A stretch of DNA of 64,000 nt. It comes from Trileptium ribeirensis. Taxonomy: Eukaryota; Nematoda; Enoplea; Enoplida; Thoracostomopsidae. The notes below the pieces were generated by a model. That model did not search any database, was not told where the DNA came from, and saw only the letters and a list, made by a program, of their open reading frames with translations. Below, one piece after another: positions 9,750-19,572 of the stretch (the first letter of the stretch is position 1; every line of letters begins with the position of its first letter). The translations under genes were made by a program, and so were the position numbers. The DNA lies in contig JASANE010000458.1 of assembly GCA_030248225.1 (NCBI GenBank), forward strand, positions 1-64,000, in the 5' to 3' direction.

Positions 9750-11273
9750 TTACGCGATGATCGATAGGGAGGCCATGCCTAGGATGCTGCTCAGCATGGC
9801 AGAATCTCGTTGAAGCGCTGCGTCCTCACTGCATTCGAAGCGAACGTCGAAAAGCCGACTCAGGTTGTTCAACTGTTCCATGGCTAACACAACCCTTCTA
9901 TAGAAAAGAGCCTGAGGTTGTAATACCACAGACTGTCCGAAGTCAGCGTTTACCTCACCTGCTCTAAAGTTAATCGGAATAAGACACTCCGCTACAAAGG
10001 GGTTCGAATTTTTTGTTATTTCGATGCGCGGATATTGATAGTTCGAGGTCTCGGCATGATCGGTAGAGATAGTAGACAATGTGTCTGGTCCCACAATACG
10101 ATTTCGTTCATTCGCCGTCAACGGGCGAATGTGTCCTCGTTCAATCGGAGTGTCGTTAGTAAGATAAAGTCCATACATGCTGTGCAATTGCTCATCCAGT
10201 CGGCGTGATCGTTCGTCGTTAGCGTCCTGTACAAAGTCAAGTAATTGTCTTCGTCCCATACGTGCGTCTGAATGTTCACTGACTATGATTACGGATTCTT
10301 CCGAATTACCCGGGGACATACTTGGTCTCCCTTCGACGGAGTCATCCTCAGCTACCTTAGATTTATTACGCGGGCTATCCGAATTACCCGAGGGCTTACA
10401 AGGCACCTCTTCGACGGATCCCAGGATGCTGGTAGAAACATTAGACAAAGTGTCAGCGGACTCACCTAAATCACCCGGGTGCATACGCGGCGACCCTTCG
10501 ATAGGAGCCTCCCTTGCACTATCGTCCAATTGAGCCAATCTCAACTCACTCGCGTCCAACGACTCGTTCCCATCACTATCCTCTTCGGTGGTCTCATCCT
10601 CGCTGGTGGTATCATCAGCGTCTTCGGAGCGGATTGACAAATGACTGGTTCGCAGGCTCAAGTCAATGCCGTCGTCCGATGGGGTTCGCGGTAACACATG
10701 GTTTCGGCGCGTTTCCCACGCCCCTTCACGGTGCCACTCTCGTACATCGGGGGTGGGTCCACGTCGGTACCAATCGGCGTTCGGATCTTCCCAATTCGCC
10801 CAAAACTCTTCGTCGCTCAATAGTTGTTCCTCGTCGAGTTCGTCGCTGCTGTATTCATCGTAACTGTTGTCAGAGTCGTCAGGAGCGTAGGTTATTTCAT
10901 GCTCAAGCTCACTATCCTGCTCATCCTCAGAATCACTATGTGCATGTGCAGTGCTTTGACTTAGATTAGACACTTTCGCTTCGCTTAAATGATTCGCATC
11001 GCTCGCTGTGGATCCACTTCGTTCAAATAGGAGTTCAACCGACTCCCTCAATTCATTACTCTTCTGATCATCAATATCATCAACCACATCAACTTCATCA
11101 CGCGAGTCATTGAAAAAACTTAGCTCAGCATGGGGAACGTTACTGCGCGCTTCACCAACGCTTGGCGCAACGGAAGCCTCACAATGCGATGGACGGCCTT
11201 TATTTGCCACTCCGCCATCAACATCTCCGCATCTGGGCTGACCCCGGGCAATACTTTCAGCCCCAACGATCAT
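9750..11273 (-). CDS. Acidic, Ser/Asp/Glu-rich protein of unknown function in the retroelement
   Basis: A 507-codon ORF starting with an ATG that overlaps the preceding TGA (ATGA overlap at 11270-11273). The first ~240 residues are strikingly acidic (runs such as DSEDEQDSELEHE and SDELDEEQLLSDEEF) and probably disordered. Residues about 250-340 contain imperfect repeats built on SPG-S/D-L/S-GES and VEG-PSMSPGN. The last ~150 residues are less biased and may fold (ending FDVRFECSEDAALQRD). There is no match to capsid, dUTPase, protease or envelope that I can see. It lies between gag and env, where gypsy elements normally have nothing. It could be a Gag-derived tail, an accessory protein or captured sequence. 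Confidence 0.55.
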   Translation of the reverse strand: MIVGAESIARGQPRCGDVDGGVANKGRPSHCEASVAPSVGEARSNVPHAELSFFNDSRDEVDVVDDIDDQKSNELRESVELLFERSGSTASDANHLSEAKVSNLSQSTAHAHSDSEDEQDSELEHEITYAPDDSDNSYDEYSSDELDEEQLLSDEEFWANWEDPNADWYRRGPTPDVREWHREGAWETRRNHVLPRTPSDDGIDLSLRTSHLSIRSEDADDTTSEDETTEEDSDGNESLDASELRLAQLDDSAREAPIEGSPRMHPGDLGESADTLSNVSTSILGSVEEVPCKPSGNSDSPRNKSKVAEDDSVEGRPSMSPGNSEESVIIVSEHSDARMGRRQLLDFVQDANDERSRRLDEQLHSMYGLYLTNDTPIERGHIRPLTANERNRIVGPDTLSTISTDHAETSNYQYPRIEITKNSNPFVAECLIPINFRAGEVNADFGQSVVLQPQALFYRRVVLAMEQLNNLSRLFDVRFECSEDAALQRDSAMLSSILGMASLSIIA

Positions 11274-12757
11274 ACCCGCTCCATCGGTGCGAACCCGCTG
11301 CTACCTCTGCTTGGATACAGGTGACAAGAGTGGCCCCGGTCAGCATCAAGGAAGGACCCAATGACCGTGGTACCCCTTTTCAATGAGGTCGGGAAAGTCA
11401 CCTCAAGTCCATCGGTGCTATAATTGGCCGGTTCAAAATAGCACTCAATTACATCAACATCACATCCATCATTATCCGCCATAAATTCTCTAAGACTGCA
11501 AGCGCGACCTAACTTACGCAAATCAGCAAGTTCATACGACACACAATTCTCATCATCACACAAGGGACGACCCGCGCGGCGGTCCGACCCACATACTACA
11601 TCATACGACCTATAATTTAGAACGGAACTAGGGCTAGGCGACTATGATGAGGCCTTTACATCCTCGGACCTAACCTCCATCGTCCCTGACCTTCCATCGG
11701 TCTCCAAAAGCTTCATGGGTGTCTCACACGACGACCCGAATCGATCCGTATCTTCTTGAGCCATATCAACGTCCTCGGCTTCCCTGCCGGAATAATCATC
11801 AACAACATCCACCACACTCTCTATCGGATGGCCAGCCACAGAGGAGGAAAATAATAATAACAATGGCTCAAATACATTAACATCATCATCCACTTTCCTT
11901 CCAGTCATCTCCAAAGAGCTGGGGGTTCCGGAATTCCCCCTTGAGGTGATTCCCTGGGGACTGCCGGCAATAAAACCATAACTTCGCTTATACTCACTCA
12001 ACCTATAATTTTCAACATGACCGTTCTCCAATTCTTCACAAATCTCAACGCTAACATTACTACCTTCCAATGCAATTAACGTTCGTTCGTACATTCCGGG
12101 CCCACGCATGGCCGGACAGTTCGATTGATCGATCGGTCGCTCGCATCGCGATTCGCCCTCTAAGTCGCTCGCAGATATATAAACAAGTGGATCGAAACCT
12201 GCGCTAGGTATGTCCACACATGACAGATACAATACCTCTCCCAAATAACCCTCTTTTTGGTGTTTTATATTTTCGGTGCTATATAATACAGTGCTGGTGC
12301 TATCGTCCAAGTGCTGTTCATAGTCGGCGTCTGTTGAGCTCAATGTCCTATCTTCGGGATTATCTATCGGCATGAATGGACCACAACTCCGAGGAAGACG
12401 CGCGGCGTCAGCCCAAGGGGCGGTCGTAATCACATTCAAGTGCCTCTCAGCAAATCCCTCTGTCATCTCGGAAAAGTCCATGTCATCGTCGTCTCGGTTC
12501 GTTTCATATCCGTCATCGTCATACTGCGGTACGTCTGCAATTGCAATGGCGTTCACTCGTCCAGTCGGGGCGCTATAGCCTAATTTACCCTGGATCATGC
12601 CGAGTTCGCGGCTGAGCACATCTAAGCGATGGGTGGTGGCTGGGCTAGGGTCACGATTACCTTTTGTTTGCGAAGCACTACAGTTTAGCTGGTATCGGCG
12701 ACGCTCTCCTGCACCTCCGTTTCTATTTCCTCCATTTCCTACATAGGGACGATTCAC
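11274..12757 (-). pseudogene. C-terminal extension of Gag, interrupted by TAG at 11642
   Basis: The 371-codon ORF 12757-11642 begins inside the duplicated Gag tail and continues into new acidic sequence (YDDDGYETNRDDDDMDF). Gag itself is thrown out of frame by that duplication, so the ORF is best read as the original Gag C-terminus. After TAG 11642-11644 the same frame stays open for another ~125 codons to the TGA at 11270, with Cys-containing sequence (MCDDENC, translated from a TTG). No known domain is seen. The total Gag precursor would be about 1,000 residues before decay. Confidence 0.55.
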
Positions 12758-13034
12758 CTGTTGCGGTGGACCTGTGCTGCGCTCAAACTGAGTGTTGGTT
12801 TTTTTTTCGGGGCGCTATAGCCTAATTTACCCTGGATCATGCCGAGTTCGCGGCTGAGCACATCTAAGCGATGGGTGGTGGCTGGGCTAGGGTCACGATT
12901 ACCTTTTGTTTGCGAAGCACTACAGTTTAGCTGGTATCGGCGGCGCTCTCCTGCACCTCCGTTTCTATTTCCTCCGTTCCCTACATAGGGACGATTCACC
13001 TGTTGCGGTGGACCTGTACTGCGCTCAAACTGAG
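12566..13034. repeat. 227-bp tandem duplication inside gag
   Basis: Copies at 12566-12792 and 12808-13034 differ at only about four positions. They are separated by a 15-base filler (TGTTGG plus a T-run). The duplication repeats the Arg/Asn-rich Gag tail and breaks the frame between the CCHC-containing ORF and its C-terminal extension. Confidence 0.95.
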
Positions 13035-14526
13035 ATCGCTCATCAGCGACTCGCTGATATCCGTTAGCCTGTCCTGGCTGGTTGTTATACATAGCGGGTT
13101 GTCGGTTACTTGCGTAGTCTCCATTTCCGCGGGCATTATTAGCGAAACCTGGGGGTGGACGGTTAGACTGATATCCTGGTTGATTTAAGCTCAGGCGGTT
13201 TCCTCCATTATTCCATCCTAAATTATTTCGGTGTCCAGCTCCGGTCTCGAAGCGACGAGGCGGAGGCGGTTGAGGACCTCCACGGCCCATAGGATAGTTA
13301 TCATTTCGTGGGTAAGTTCCTTCGTAATTCCTCGGCTGGTACTGCATTGGCTCTCGACGCATGGCGCCAGAAACATAAACTGGTGCAGGTTCGGCGTTGC
13401 GCGGCACGTTGTTAGCGGCTGGCGGATAGCGCGCGGGATGCGGGCAATCGCGCATAACATGTCCTGGTTCTCCACAACGATAGCAAGTAATATGCGGTAT
13501 CGGCAAACACGGTGGCGCAGCAGGTGAGCCAGGCACAAACGGCGGCGCGAGAGCATTTAATTGACGCGTATTTTCAGCTCGTTTGTCAATTACGTCTAAC
13601 AACCGACTAATTGTGTCACTATTACTATTGTTTGCCTTACGATGTTCCTCAATCATGGTCTGGAGTTGTGTGATCAAACCTTCGCCTCCCTCCTCAAGAA
13701 GAGAGTTTACTGTTTTGGTGCGGGGCTTACTAGTAACCGAAGCGTCTGGATCGGGGCAAGCAGCATTTGCGTCCTCATACCGCTTAGCAACGGCTACTGT
13801 ATCGCGAAACGTCTCGCACTCATGAATCTGGTTAAGGACTTGCCTGCGCACTTCAGGTCGTAAACCCCTCTGAAAGAACATACGAAGCATAGTGTCCCTC
13901 TGCTCATCTTCCATGTCAGGGAAGGCACGATCACACAACTTCTGCAGCTCCAGGCCATACATCGCGACTGGTTCATTTGCTCCTTGTTGCCTAGTGCAAA
14001 GTCCTGATAGTGATTTCTCAGGCCTACGAGAGGATGAAAACAAAAAGCGTAAGTTAGCGACGAGTCCTAGGAAACTTTGACGCTTCGCCGGTGGAAGGCC
14101 TTCGAAGGCCTCCCTTGCCGGTCCACGCAAGAGAGCAGGTACACAAATTAACTTTCGACGATCGTCCCAACCATTGGCGTTGGCGAGACGATTGTACATA
14201 CGAACCCAATCCTCGAAGTCTTGACCTCCAGGTTTCCCATCAAAGGTCGGCATGTCCCGTAACGGTATCATTGGAGGACCAGCGGACTGGGTGGTTAAGT
14301 GGTGTAAAATTGCATTCGTGGCACTCGCGTCCGCGCCGAGCGCTTCGGCAAAGTCTCCACGACGCAAGTGTCCAGTCGGTCGGGGTGGTGGCGGCGTTAA
14401 CGGTCGCTCGCCGGCAGTCGCAGCCGGTCGAGTCCTAGCCCGTACGGTGTCCTCCATCGGTCCATCAGTCGCGCCGAAGAAGTCACTAGTCTCCAAGTCT
14501 CCGTTATGATTGACGTTAGAGTCCAT
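12754..14526 (-). CDS. gag: Gag polyprotein (capsid and CCHC nucleocapsid)
   Basis: The structural protein of the retroelement particle. The start is the ATG at 14526, the first in the frame. Residues about 90-270 resemble the retrotransposon Gag/capsid fold (FEDWVRMYNRLANANGW, a hydrophobic helical series, LRPEVRRQVLNQ). A single zinc knuckle, CYRCGEPGHVMRDC, lies at about 347-360 and binds RNA. The remainder is Asn/Gly/Arg/Pro-rich, typical of a nucleocapsid tail. The last ~25 codons after the duplicated segment are out-of-frame junk caused by the 227-bp duplication; the real C-terminus continued into the ORF that ends at 11642. The length is typical for the capsid-NC part but the precursor is unusually long. 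Confidence 0.92.
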   Translation of the reverse strand: MDSNVNHNGDLETSDFFGATDGPMEDTVRARTRPAATAGERPLTPPPPRPTGHLRRGDFAEALGADASATNAILHHLTTQSAGPPMIPLRDMPTFDGKPGGQDFEDWVRMYNRLANANGWDDRRKLICVPALLRGPAREAFEGLPPAKRQSFLGLVANLRFLFSSSRRPEKSLSGLCTRQQGANEPVAMYGLELQKLCDRAFPDMEDEQRDTMLRMFFQRGLRPEVRRQVLNQIHECETFRDTVAVAKRYEDANAACPDPDASVTSKPRTKTVNSLLEEGGEGLITQLQTMIEEHRKANNSNSDTISRLLDVIDKRAENTRQLNALAPPFVPGSPAAPPCLPIPHITCYRCGEPGHVMRDCPHPARYPPAANNVPRNAEPAPVYVSGAMRREPMQYQPRNYEGTYPRNDNYPMGRGGPQPPPPRRFETGAGHRNNLGWNNGGNRLSLNQPGYQSNRPPPGFANNARGNGDYASNRQPAMYNNQPGQANGYQRVADERSQFERSTGPPQQVNRPYVGNGGNRNGGAGERRRYQLNCSASQTKGNRDPSPATTHRLDVLSRELGMIQGKLGYSAPKKKPTLSLSAAQVHRNR

Positions 14527-15795
14527 TCTCGCAACGTAGCTAGTCAGTATTAATCAGACGCAGATGCACCCGAGTTGCAAGTCCCAAACAGTACTGGGGT
14601 TATTTACTGTAAATAGTCGAACTAGTCACTCAAACTTATGTTATGTAACCGTGAACGCACTGTTTTTCTCAGGAAACCACAACGGTCGGCGGAGTCTTGT
14701 TAAAGCAGTATACGAGAAACAACTCAACAGAATTAAAACGTTTGTAACCAACTTATACACACAACGTACCCTAATCCTCAACTAAAGCACAGTTAACGCA
14801 ACGGTACAAACGGCACGATTAAATAAAGCAGGTAAGCCACGACACAGAGAATGGAAGTGTACGCAATCGATAACGCTATAGTGACAAAATGTAAAACAAA
14901 ACGGTACAAAACAATTATTAAGAGAAAGAGAAAAAATTTACAATGTCCGATCAATAGTATTCCAAGATTGTTCACTGGTGCAGATTCCGTCCCGAACGAG
15001 TTGACAGGCGTAAAGGTCTTCGGAAACACAACAGCGGCACAGTACCAGACTCCGGCGTCGTAAATTAGGCGGGCAAAAGTCACCGATGCAGTTGAAAAAT
15101 AGTCCGATTACCTTCGACACGACACGACACAGCCTCGCTAGTAACAGTGGATCAGTTCCAAATAGTTGCAATAACTGTTCAATACGGAGCGATACCACTA
15201 CCGGGTGGCAATGGCGGCGCTTCGATCCAACGGCGAAGGCGTTCGTTTCGAAAAGGAGAAGTTCACAAAAGGCAAGTCAATGAGTCCAAATACAGTAGGT
15301 ATAATAAATCCGTCCGAATCGATTAAGTCGATAAACAGATCGACGATCCGAATAAATACCAGTGATATTGAAGTAGTGGATTAAATAGTTAATAAAGCCA
15401 GACGTAATTAGTTAAAACAATCCTGAAAAAGGTGCCCGTCACTAGGTACGTGTGAGTCCGGCTCTTGTGCCGGCGTCAGGATCGACGTCTAAACAGCGAC
15501 TAGCATGAATGATTAGGTCAGGGCAGCGAAATCACGTGCACAAGGCAATGCAAAATAGTTAAAGAAAGCACACAAATACATCATAAACATGCTCCACAAA
15601 TTATATATATATACTTAAAGTGACACGGTCCACCGACGGCAGGATCACCTAGAAATGAGGCATCCTGGCACCTAATTCAGATATCCTCATTCCAGAAGTA
15701 TTTCGTTAGCAGCCGTCGCCTATGAAGGTGTAAGAAAAGGAAACAAAAGGATTGAAATGAAAAGTGAGACGAAAATCCACGGAGTATAGGTTGAG
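14527..15795 (-). other. Presumed 5' leader/LTR of the retroelement, non-coding
   Basis: AT-rich non-coding DNA upstream of gag with no supported ORF. By position it should contain the 5' LTR, primer-binding site and leader. The partner LTR is outside the window and no convincing tRNA-complementary primer site was recognised, so the LTR edges are undefined. Confidence 0.5.
15601..15614 (-). promoter_or_regulatory. TATA-like element, possible LTR promoter
   Basis: Read on the minus strand this is GTATATATATATAA, about 1.07 kb upstream of the gag start. It lies in the region where the 5' LTR must be and would place transcription start near 15575. The call is positional and rests on a short AT motif. 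Confidence 0.3.
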
Positions 15796-15917
15796 CTAAA
15801 ATTTGAACTGACATTGGGGTTTGAACGAAAAATTTGACGCCTTCACGGCGGGTGGTTTGAACAAAATTTTAACTCACTACGTGGGGTTTAAATGAAAATT
15901 TACGCCTCACGGCGTGG
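15796..15917. repeat. About three degenerate ~40-bp tandem repeats
   Basis: Successive units follow the pattern GGGGTTTGAA then AAAATTT then ACGCC/CACGGCG. They sit at the junction between the retroelement leader and repeat U1 and could be LTR enhancer repeats or flanking DNA. Confidence 0.5.
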
Positions 15918-17644
15918 CCCCCATACGTTGTAATAACCGGTGACGCAGCTGCATGGCGCAACTTCCTAACACCATGCCCATACGACCCCGGCTATCGTAA
16001 CCTCAAGGGTGGACCGTGAATACTAAATTTTAATCCTATTCTTGGTCAGACCCAAGAAGCTACGCAGCTTAGCACGCCGCAGGCGCGCTTAACGGGGTGT
16101 GTTCGGACCCCGCCCGAAGGGTTGCGCACGTGTCTAGTATCGGGTATGATTTCTGAGGTCTCCCAGGGAGGCTAAGGCTAGCACCGACACCTGCTCGCAG
16201 GTCATGGAGCTTAGCCGCTATTCCCTACCTTAGACTCATCGGAAGTTGTTTAGTTCTATTTCAGTATGATAAGCGTTGAAATAAAGTGTGAAACTGTCCC
16301 TAGAAATTTGAAACTCAAGTTGATCTACCTAGCGAAGATCGCGATACGCTCCGTGTTAGAGCATTGACAAATGTGGCCCCCACAGGGTTCCGACAAGCCC
16401 TGACTGTTTAGTGTCGGACTTTAGATGGCGTGGCCTGCTTCCTCAATAAATTCTATGCGAGCGTACTGGTGCCTTGACCAGTAAAAGTTTTAACTCAGCG
16501 TTACGAGAATTCCTAGCAAATTTTGAGTTTCGGTCATGATCTAATAAAATTTCACTTGTGTTATCCGGTTACTTTATTATAGCGGAAATAGAGTAGACAG
16601 AAGGCCCTGCTCGCCAGTGCTTGTGACATTCTCGCCCACAAACCATGACGGGCAGTGCCTGCTCGTCCGAGCGGACAAACCAGAAAAGCAAAACGCCCTA
16701 TCGTCTCGGTATCGAAGAAGACTGTAGTCGATGCGTCAAAATACAACGTTTATTTACAAAGATCAGAGCTTATTGGAGGGACGAGTGTTCCCAAAAGCCT
16801 AGTAGTATCTTGCTATAGTTGCTTCGGTTTAATACCAAGTCGCGGGTCGTTAACAGAATTGGGGAGGAACGTGCAGACATTCGCCAAGTTGCGAACTAAG
16901 GGCGGTTATCCCTGCTTTAGCTCAATGTTAGCGATTGTTTCAGCTATGGGGCATAGCAAGCAGGGGCCCTAGAGTGCTTCAGAAAACCGCTCCTGCCGTA
17001 CTAACTCGAACATTCGGCGATCACCAGTAAACTAAGCCATATGGAAAAGTGAAAGTGAAAACGGGGCTTGGCCCTACGAGCCCTACTCTACTAACAATAC
17101 CAATACGGGGGTCCGGTAAATATTCGATGTGGATTCGATTGTCATGCCGACCGAACAATTTCCGCTATCGTTTCTGATCAATTTGTCTATCATAGGTACG
17201 ACTGACCGAACGGGAAGCAGGAGAAGAGGAAAAAGGGGGGGAGGCGTGAAATTCAGTATATTCGGGTAGGGGAACGCGGTCGTGACGTTGAATGACACGA
17301 CATGCCCTTCTGGGTAAGTTTCGTGTCCGCCCCCTGCGGCGAACCTGATTGATTGGATTCAGTTTGATTTGTCCGCTGTAATTTTGGTGGTAACAAGTCT
17401 TGCGGGCTCAACGCACCGAGCCGAGGAGTGTCTCCGCCTCATTTACTACCTTTGGGGCCGTTTTGGATCGTCGGGACGGGGGCGATAAGCCTCGGACGCC
17501 TTTGCGTCTTTTGCTTTCTCTTCGGTTGTTGTCTTTTGCCTCTCTCTAACGACAATTTTGTCGTCCTAATACACTGCTGTATGCAGTGTCTCAACTGTTG
17601 CGTTGTACAGTTGAGTTATCACCGACTCAATAATAAAAGTCGAT

Positions 17645-17735
17645 GTGTTCCTATGGCTGAATGGTTAAGACATGTAGAAACTGCAGCGAACTTAAATTCT
17701 CCGTGCTGGTTCAACTCACTAGCTGGGAAAACAGC
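17645..17735 (+). ncRNA. tRNA-like (Pol III A/B-box-like) segment in U1
   Basis: Contains TGGCTGAATGG, an A-box-like D-arm sequence, and GGTTCAACTC, a B-box-like T-arm sequence, about 50 bp apart. Homologous segments are in U2 (27218-27305, +), U3 (about 39990-40075, -) and U5 (about 45705-45785, -). The U5 version reads most like a tRNA with a long variable arm (GTCGAGTGGTTAG then GTGCAGGATCGAAAC). No clean cloverleaf acceptor stem forms by eye, so it is a tRNA-derived relic at best. Confidence 0.3.
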
Positions 17736-18615
17736 ACTGGCTGATACTGAAACTACAGAAAGAGTGAAACTGGGCATACATAGTACATAGCCTAACGGGC
17801 AAACCGAGCTAAAATCAAAGAAAAGCTAAACTCAGCGATTAACTCGCTTCAAAGAGAAAAAGCTCTAAGCTGCAAATAGCTAAGCGATCAACTAAGCTGC
17901 AAATTTGGAAAACCATCAAAACAAATCATCGAACAAGTCCTTATTTCGTGGTATGCACGTTCAAGAAATTTTACCGTGGTCGGCTCAGGAAAATTCATTG
18001 AACCTAACTCAAAAGAAGCAAGTCATGTAAAGTCTGGACGTGAAGCGTCCATTTTGTTGTACCTTACCTAAGACACGGGAAATCAGACTGACTTCGACTT
18101 AACTGGTGAATTTTCCTCGTGCTCGGTACCTACGTACCCTAAGTCGCCTCGCACTTCCACTTCGGAATTCGATAGTAGATATTCATTGTAAGTGGGGTCT
18201 GTGTGTAGCACTTCAGCGGGACCCGTGGGTTGAACTCCAAAAGGTAATGAGTCTGTTTATAAAAAGGGGACACGCTACATTCACTGGGTACCTATACGAA
18301 CGGCCTGTTAAAGTTCACACAGCAGGGAAATTAGACTCCTGCATACGCCGATCCTTCCTCATACTTACATTCTTCGATCCTTGGGGCAGCACCAGCTGAA
18401 CCCCCTTCGCGAGGTGTATACCTGCGCGGAAATCTTTCACGATCGATCCCATACGAAGCGAAAAGCGAAGAAACGAAAAGCCACCGAGCAAGTGAAAACA
18501 ACGAACAATTAACACGTAAAAGCCCTGCGTCGACCGAACTCCGCGCTGCCGAAGTCAAACTGATTCCAAGATTCGACGCGTTGGTCGTAACCTCGAAATT
18601 TTCGCCTGTATGTTA

Positions 18616-18813
18616 CGATGGCGATTTTGTCGCCGTCCAATCGTTGGCGACTTCTTGACGCCCACTTTTTGGGTTTTCAATCCAGTGTCCAATTGGGGAC
18701 ACTTCCGGAAATTTAAATCTTGACGGCTACCGTAAACCGTCGATGTCCTTAAAGAGAGTCGGCTTCAATTAAATTTGCCTACTTTAAGTTTGAATCTTCC
18801 GAGTACTCGGAAG
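18616..18813 (+). other. Conserved cluster of short hairpins in the U repeats
   Basis: Within about 200 bp there are consecutive inverted repeats: GATGGCGA/TCGCCGTC, GTGTCC/GGGACAC, GACGG/CCGTC, GTCGGC/GCC(T)AC and the perfect palindrome CTTCCGAGTACTCGGAAG (18796-18813). The cluster recurs in U2 (28896-29092), U3 (38195-38396, inverted), U4 (42307-42502) and U5 (44010-44207, inverted). Some stems change on both sides between copies, suggesting that pairing matters. Function is unknown. Confidence 0.5.
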
Positions 18814-19251
18814 TTGACCATCTGTGATTTTTGTCCAAATTTTCCCAAGAAAAGTAAATTTTGAAGTCCCAATTTCCCGTCCTTATCGCCGGATGTCCAG
18901 CGAAATCGGATCCTATCCTAACAAAATTTGAACTATTTCCGGTCCCAGCTTAACTTAAACTATTACAAATACTTTTGGGTCACGCAATTTCCTTCTTCAG
19001 CCCCAATTAGCGTGACAATCTGCTCGGATTTTGGACTATTTACTCTTCCCAGCCCATCCCGAGTCGGCAAACATCATCTCGGCCTTTGTGGTTTTCGACT
19101 TACCGCCCTCCTAATTAAGCTAAATTGAATTTGAAAAGCAACCCCAACTCGCGAGGACACCTTAGAACGTCAAGAAAAATCAAGCTAATTTCTAATTTTC
19201 AGGCAGTATGTATGCTTTAAAGACGCGCCGGGGGGGACCAACGGCGGGAAC

Positions 19252-19572
19252 GTGCCCGTCTCAAGGCCAGAGACGGGGTGAATCCTTACGTATTCCTAAT
19301 TTGTCAGGCGCCCTGTTCCAGGGCCCCTAGAGTCCGCGGGAGGGCCCTAAAGTCGCCCCCCGTTCGTCCTATCCGTTCGTCCTTCGTCCGTCCGTAAAAC
19401 TCTGAAATTTAACGAATTTTAGTACGTAGTGTCCTTGTTCGTCCGTTTTTTCGGTGTCCTTAAATACATAGTTATATATATCCTTATACTTACACACATA
19501 CACAGACACATACACTACACACATTTTGTATTAGACATGTTGGCGTCCTGAGCGACAGAAAGGTCGCTCAGG
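19252..19572 (+). other. Two perfect hairpins flanking GC-rich and TA/CA-rich DNA in U1
   Basis: CCCGTCTC/GAGACGGG (19252-19274) and the 10-bp stem CCTGAGCGAC/GTCGCTCAGG with a 6-base loop (19547-19572) are perfect. Both recur in U2 (29532-29555 and 29854-29879). The U3 and U4 versions of the second hairpin are mutated. TA/CA simple sequence lies between them (19455-19530; U2 29735-29845; U3 37445-37555; U4 43115-43215). Confidence 0.55.

Larger units (their letters stand above)
1..15917 (-). mobile_element. Giant decayed Ty3/gypsy-class retroelement with env-like gene (3' end outside window)
   Basis: One retroelement on the minus strand explains the first 15.9 kb. In transcription order it has Gag with a CCHC knuckle (from 14526), a Gag extension, an acidic region, an envelope-like glycoprotein, a DTG protease, RT with YIDD, RNase H, a zinc-binding DDE integrase with a GPY module, and a Pro/Arg-rich tail ending near 143 or 71. 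The PR-RT-RH-IN order and GPY module place it in Ty3/gypsy. The coding span is about 14.4 kb, well above the usual 4-7 kb. The 5' LTR/leader should lie in 14.5-15.9 kb and the 3' LTR is off the left edge, so no LTR pair can be aligned. The copy is inactive: in-frame stops near 11642, 9133, 8472, 1487 and 698, and frame changes near 12.8, 11.27, 9.7, 9.0, 6.52 and 4.06 kb. The right boundary is placed where repeat U1 begins and is approximate. Confidence 0.88.

Noticed and set aside
14527..15917. LTR boundaries and primer-binding site
   Set aside because: The partner LTR is outside the window and no clear tRNA-complementary stretch starting TGG was found.
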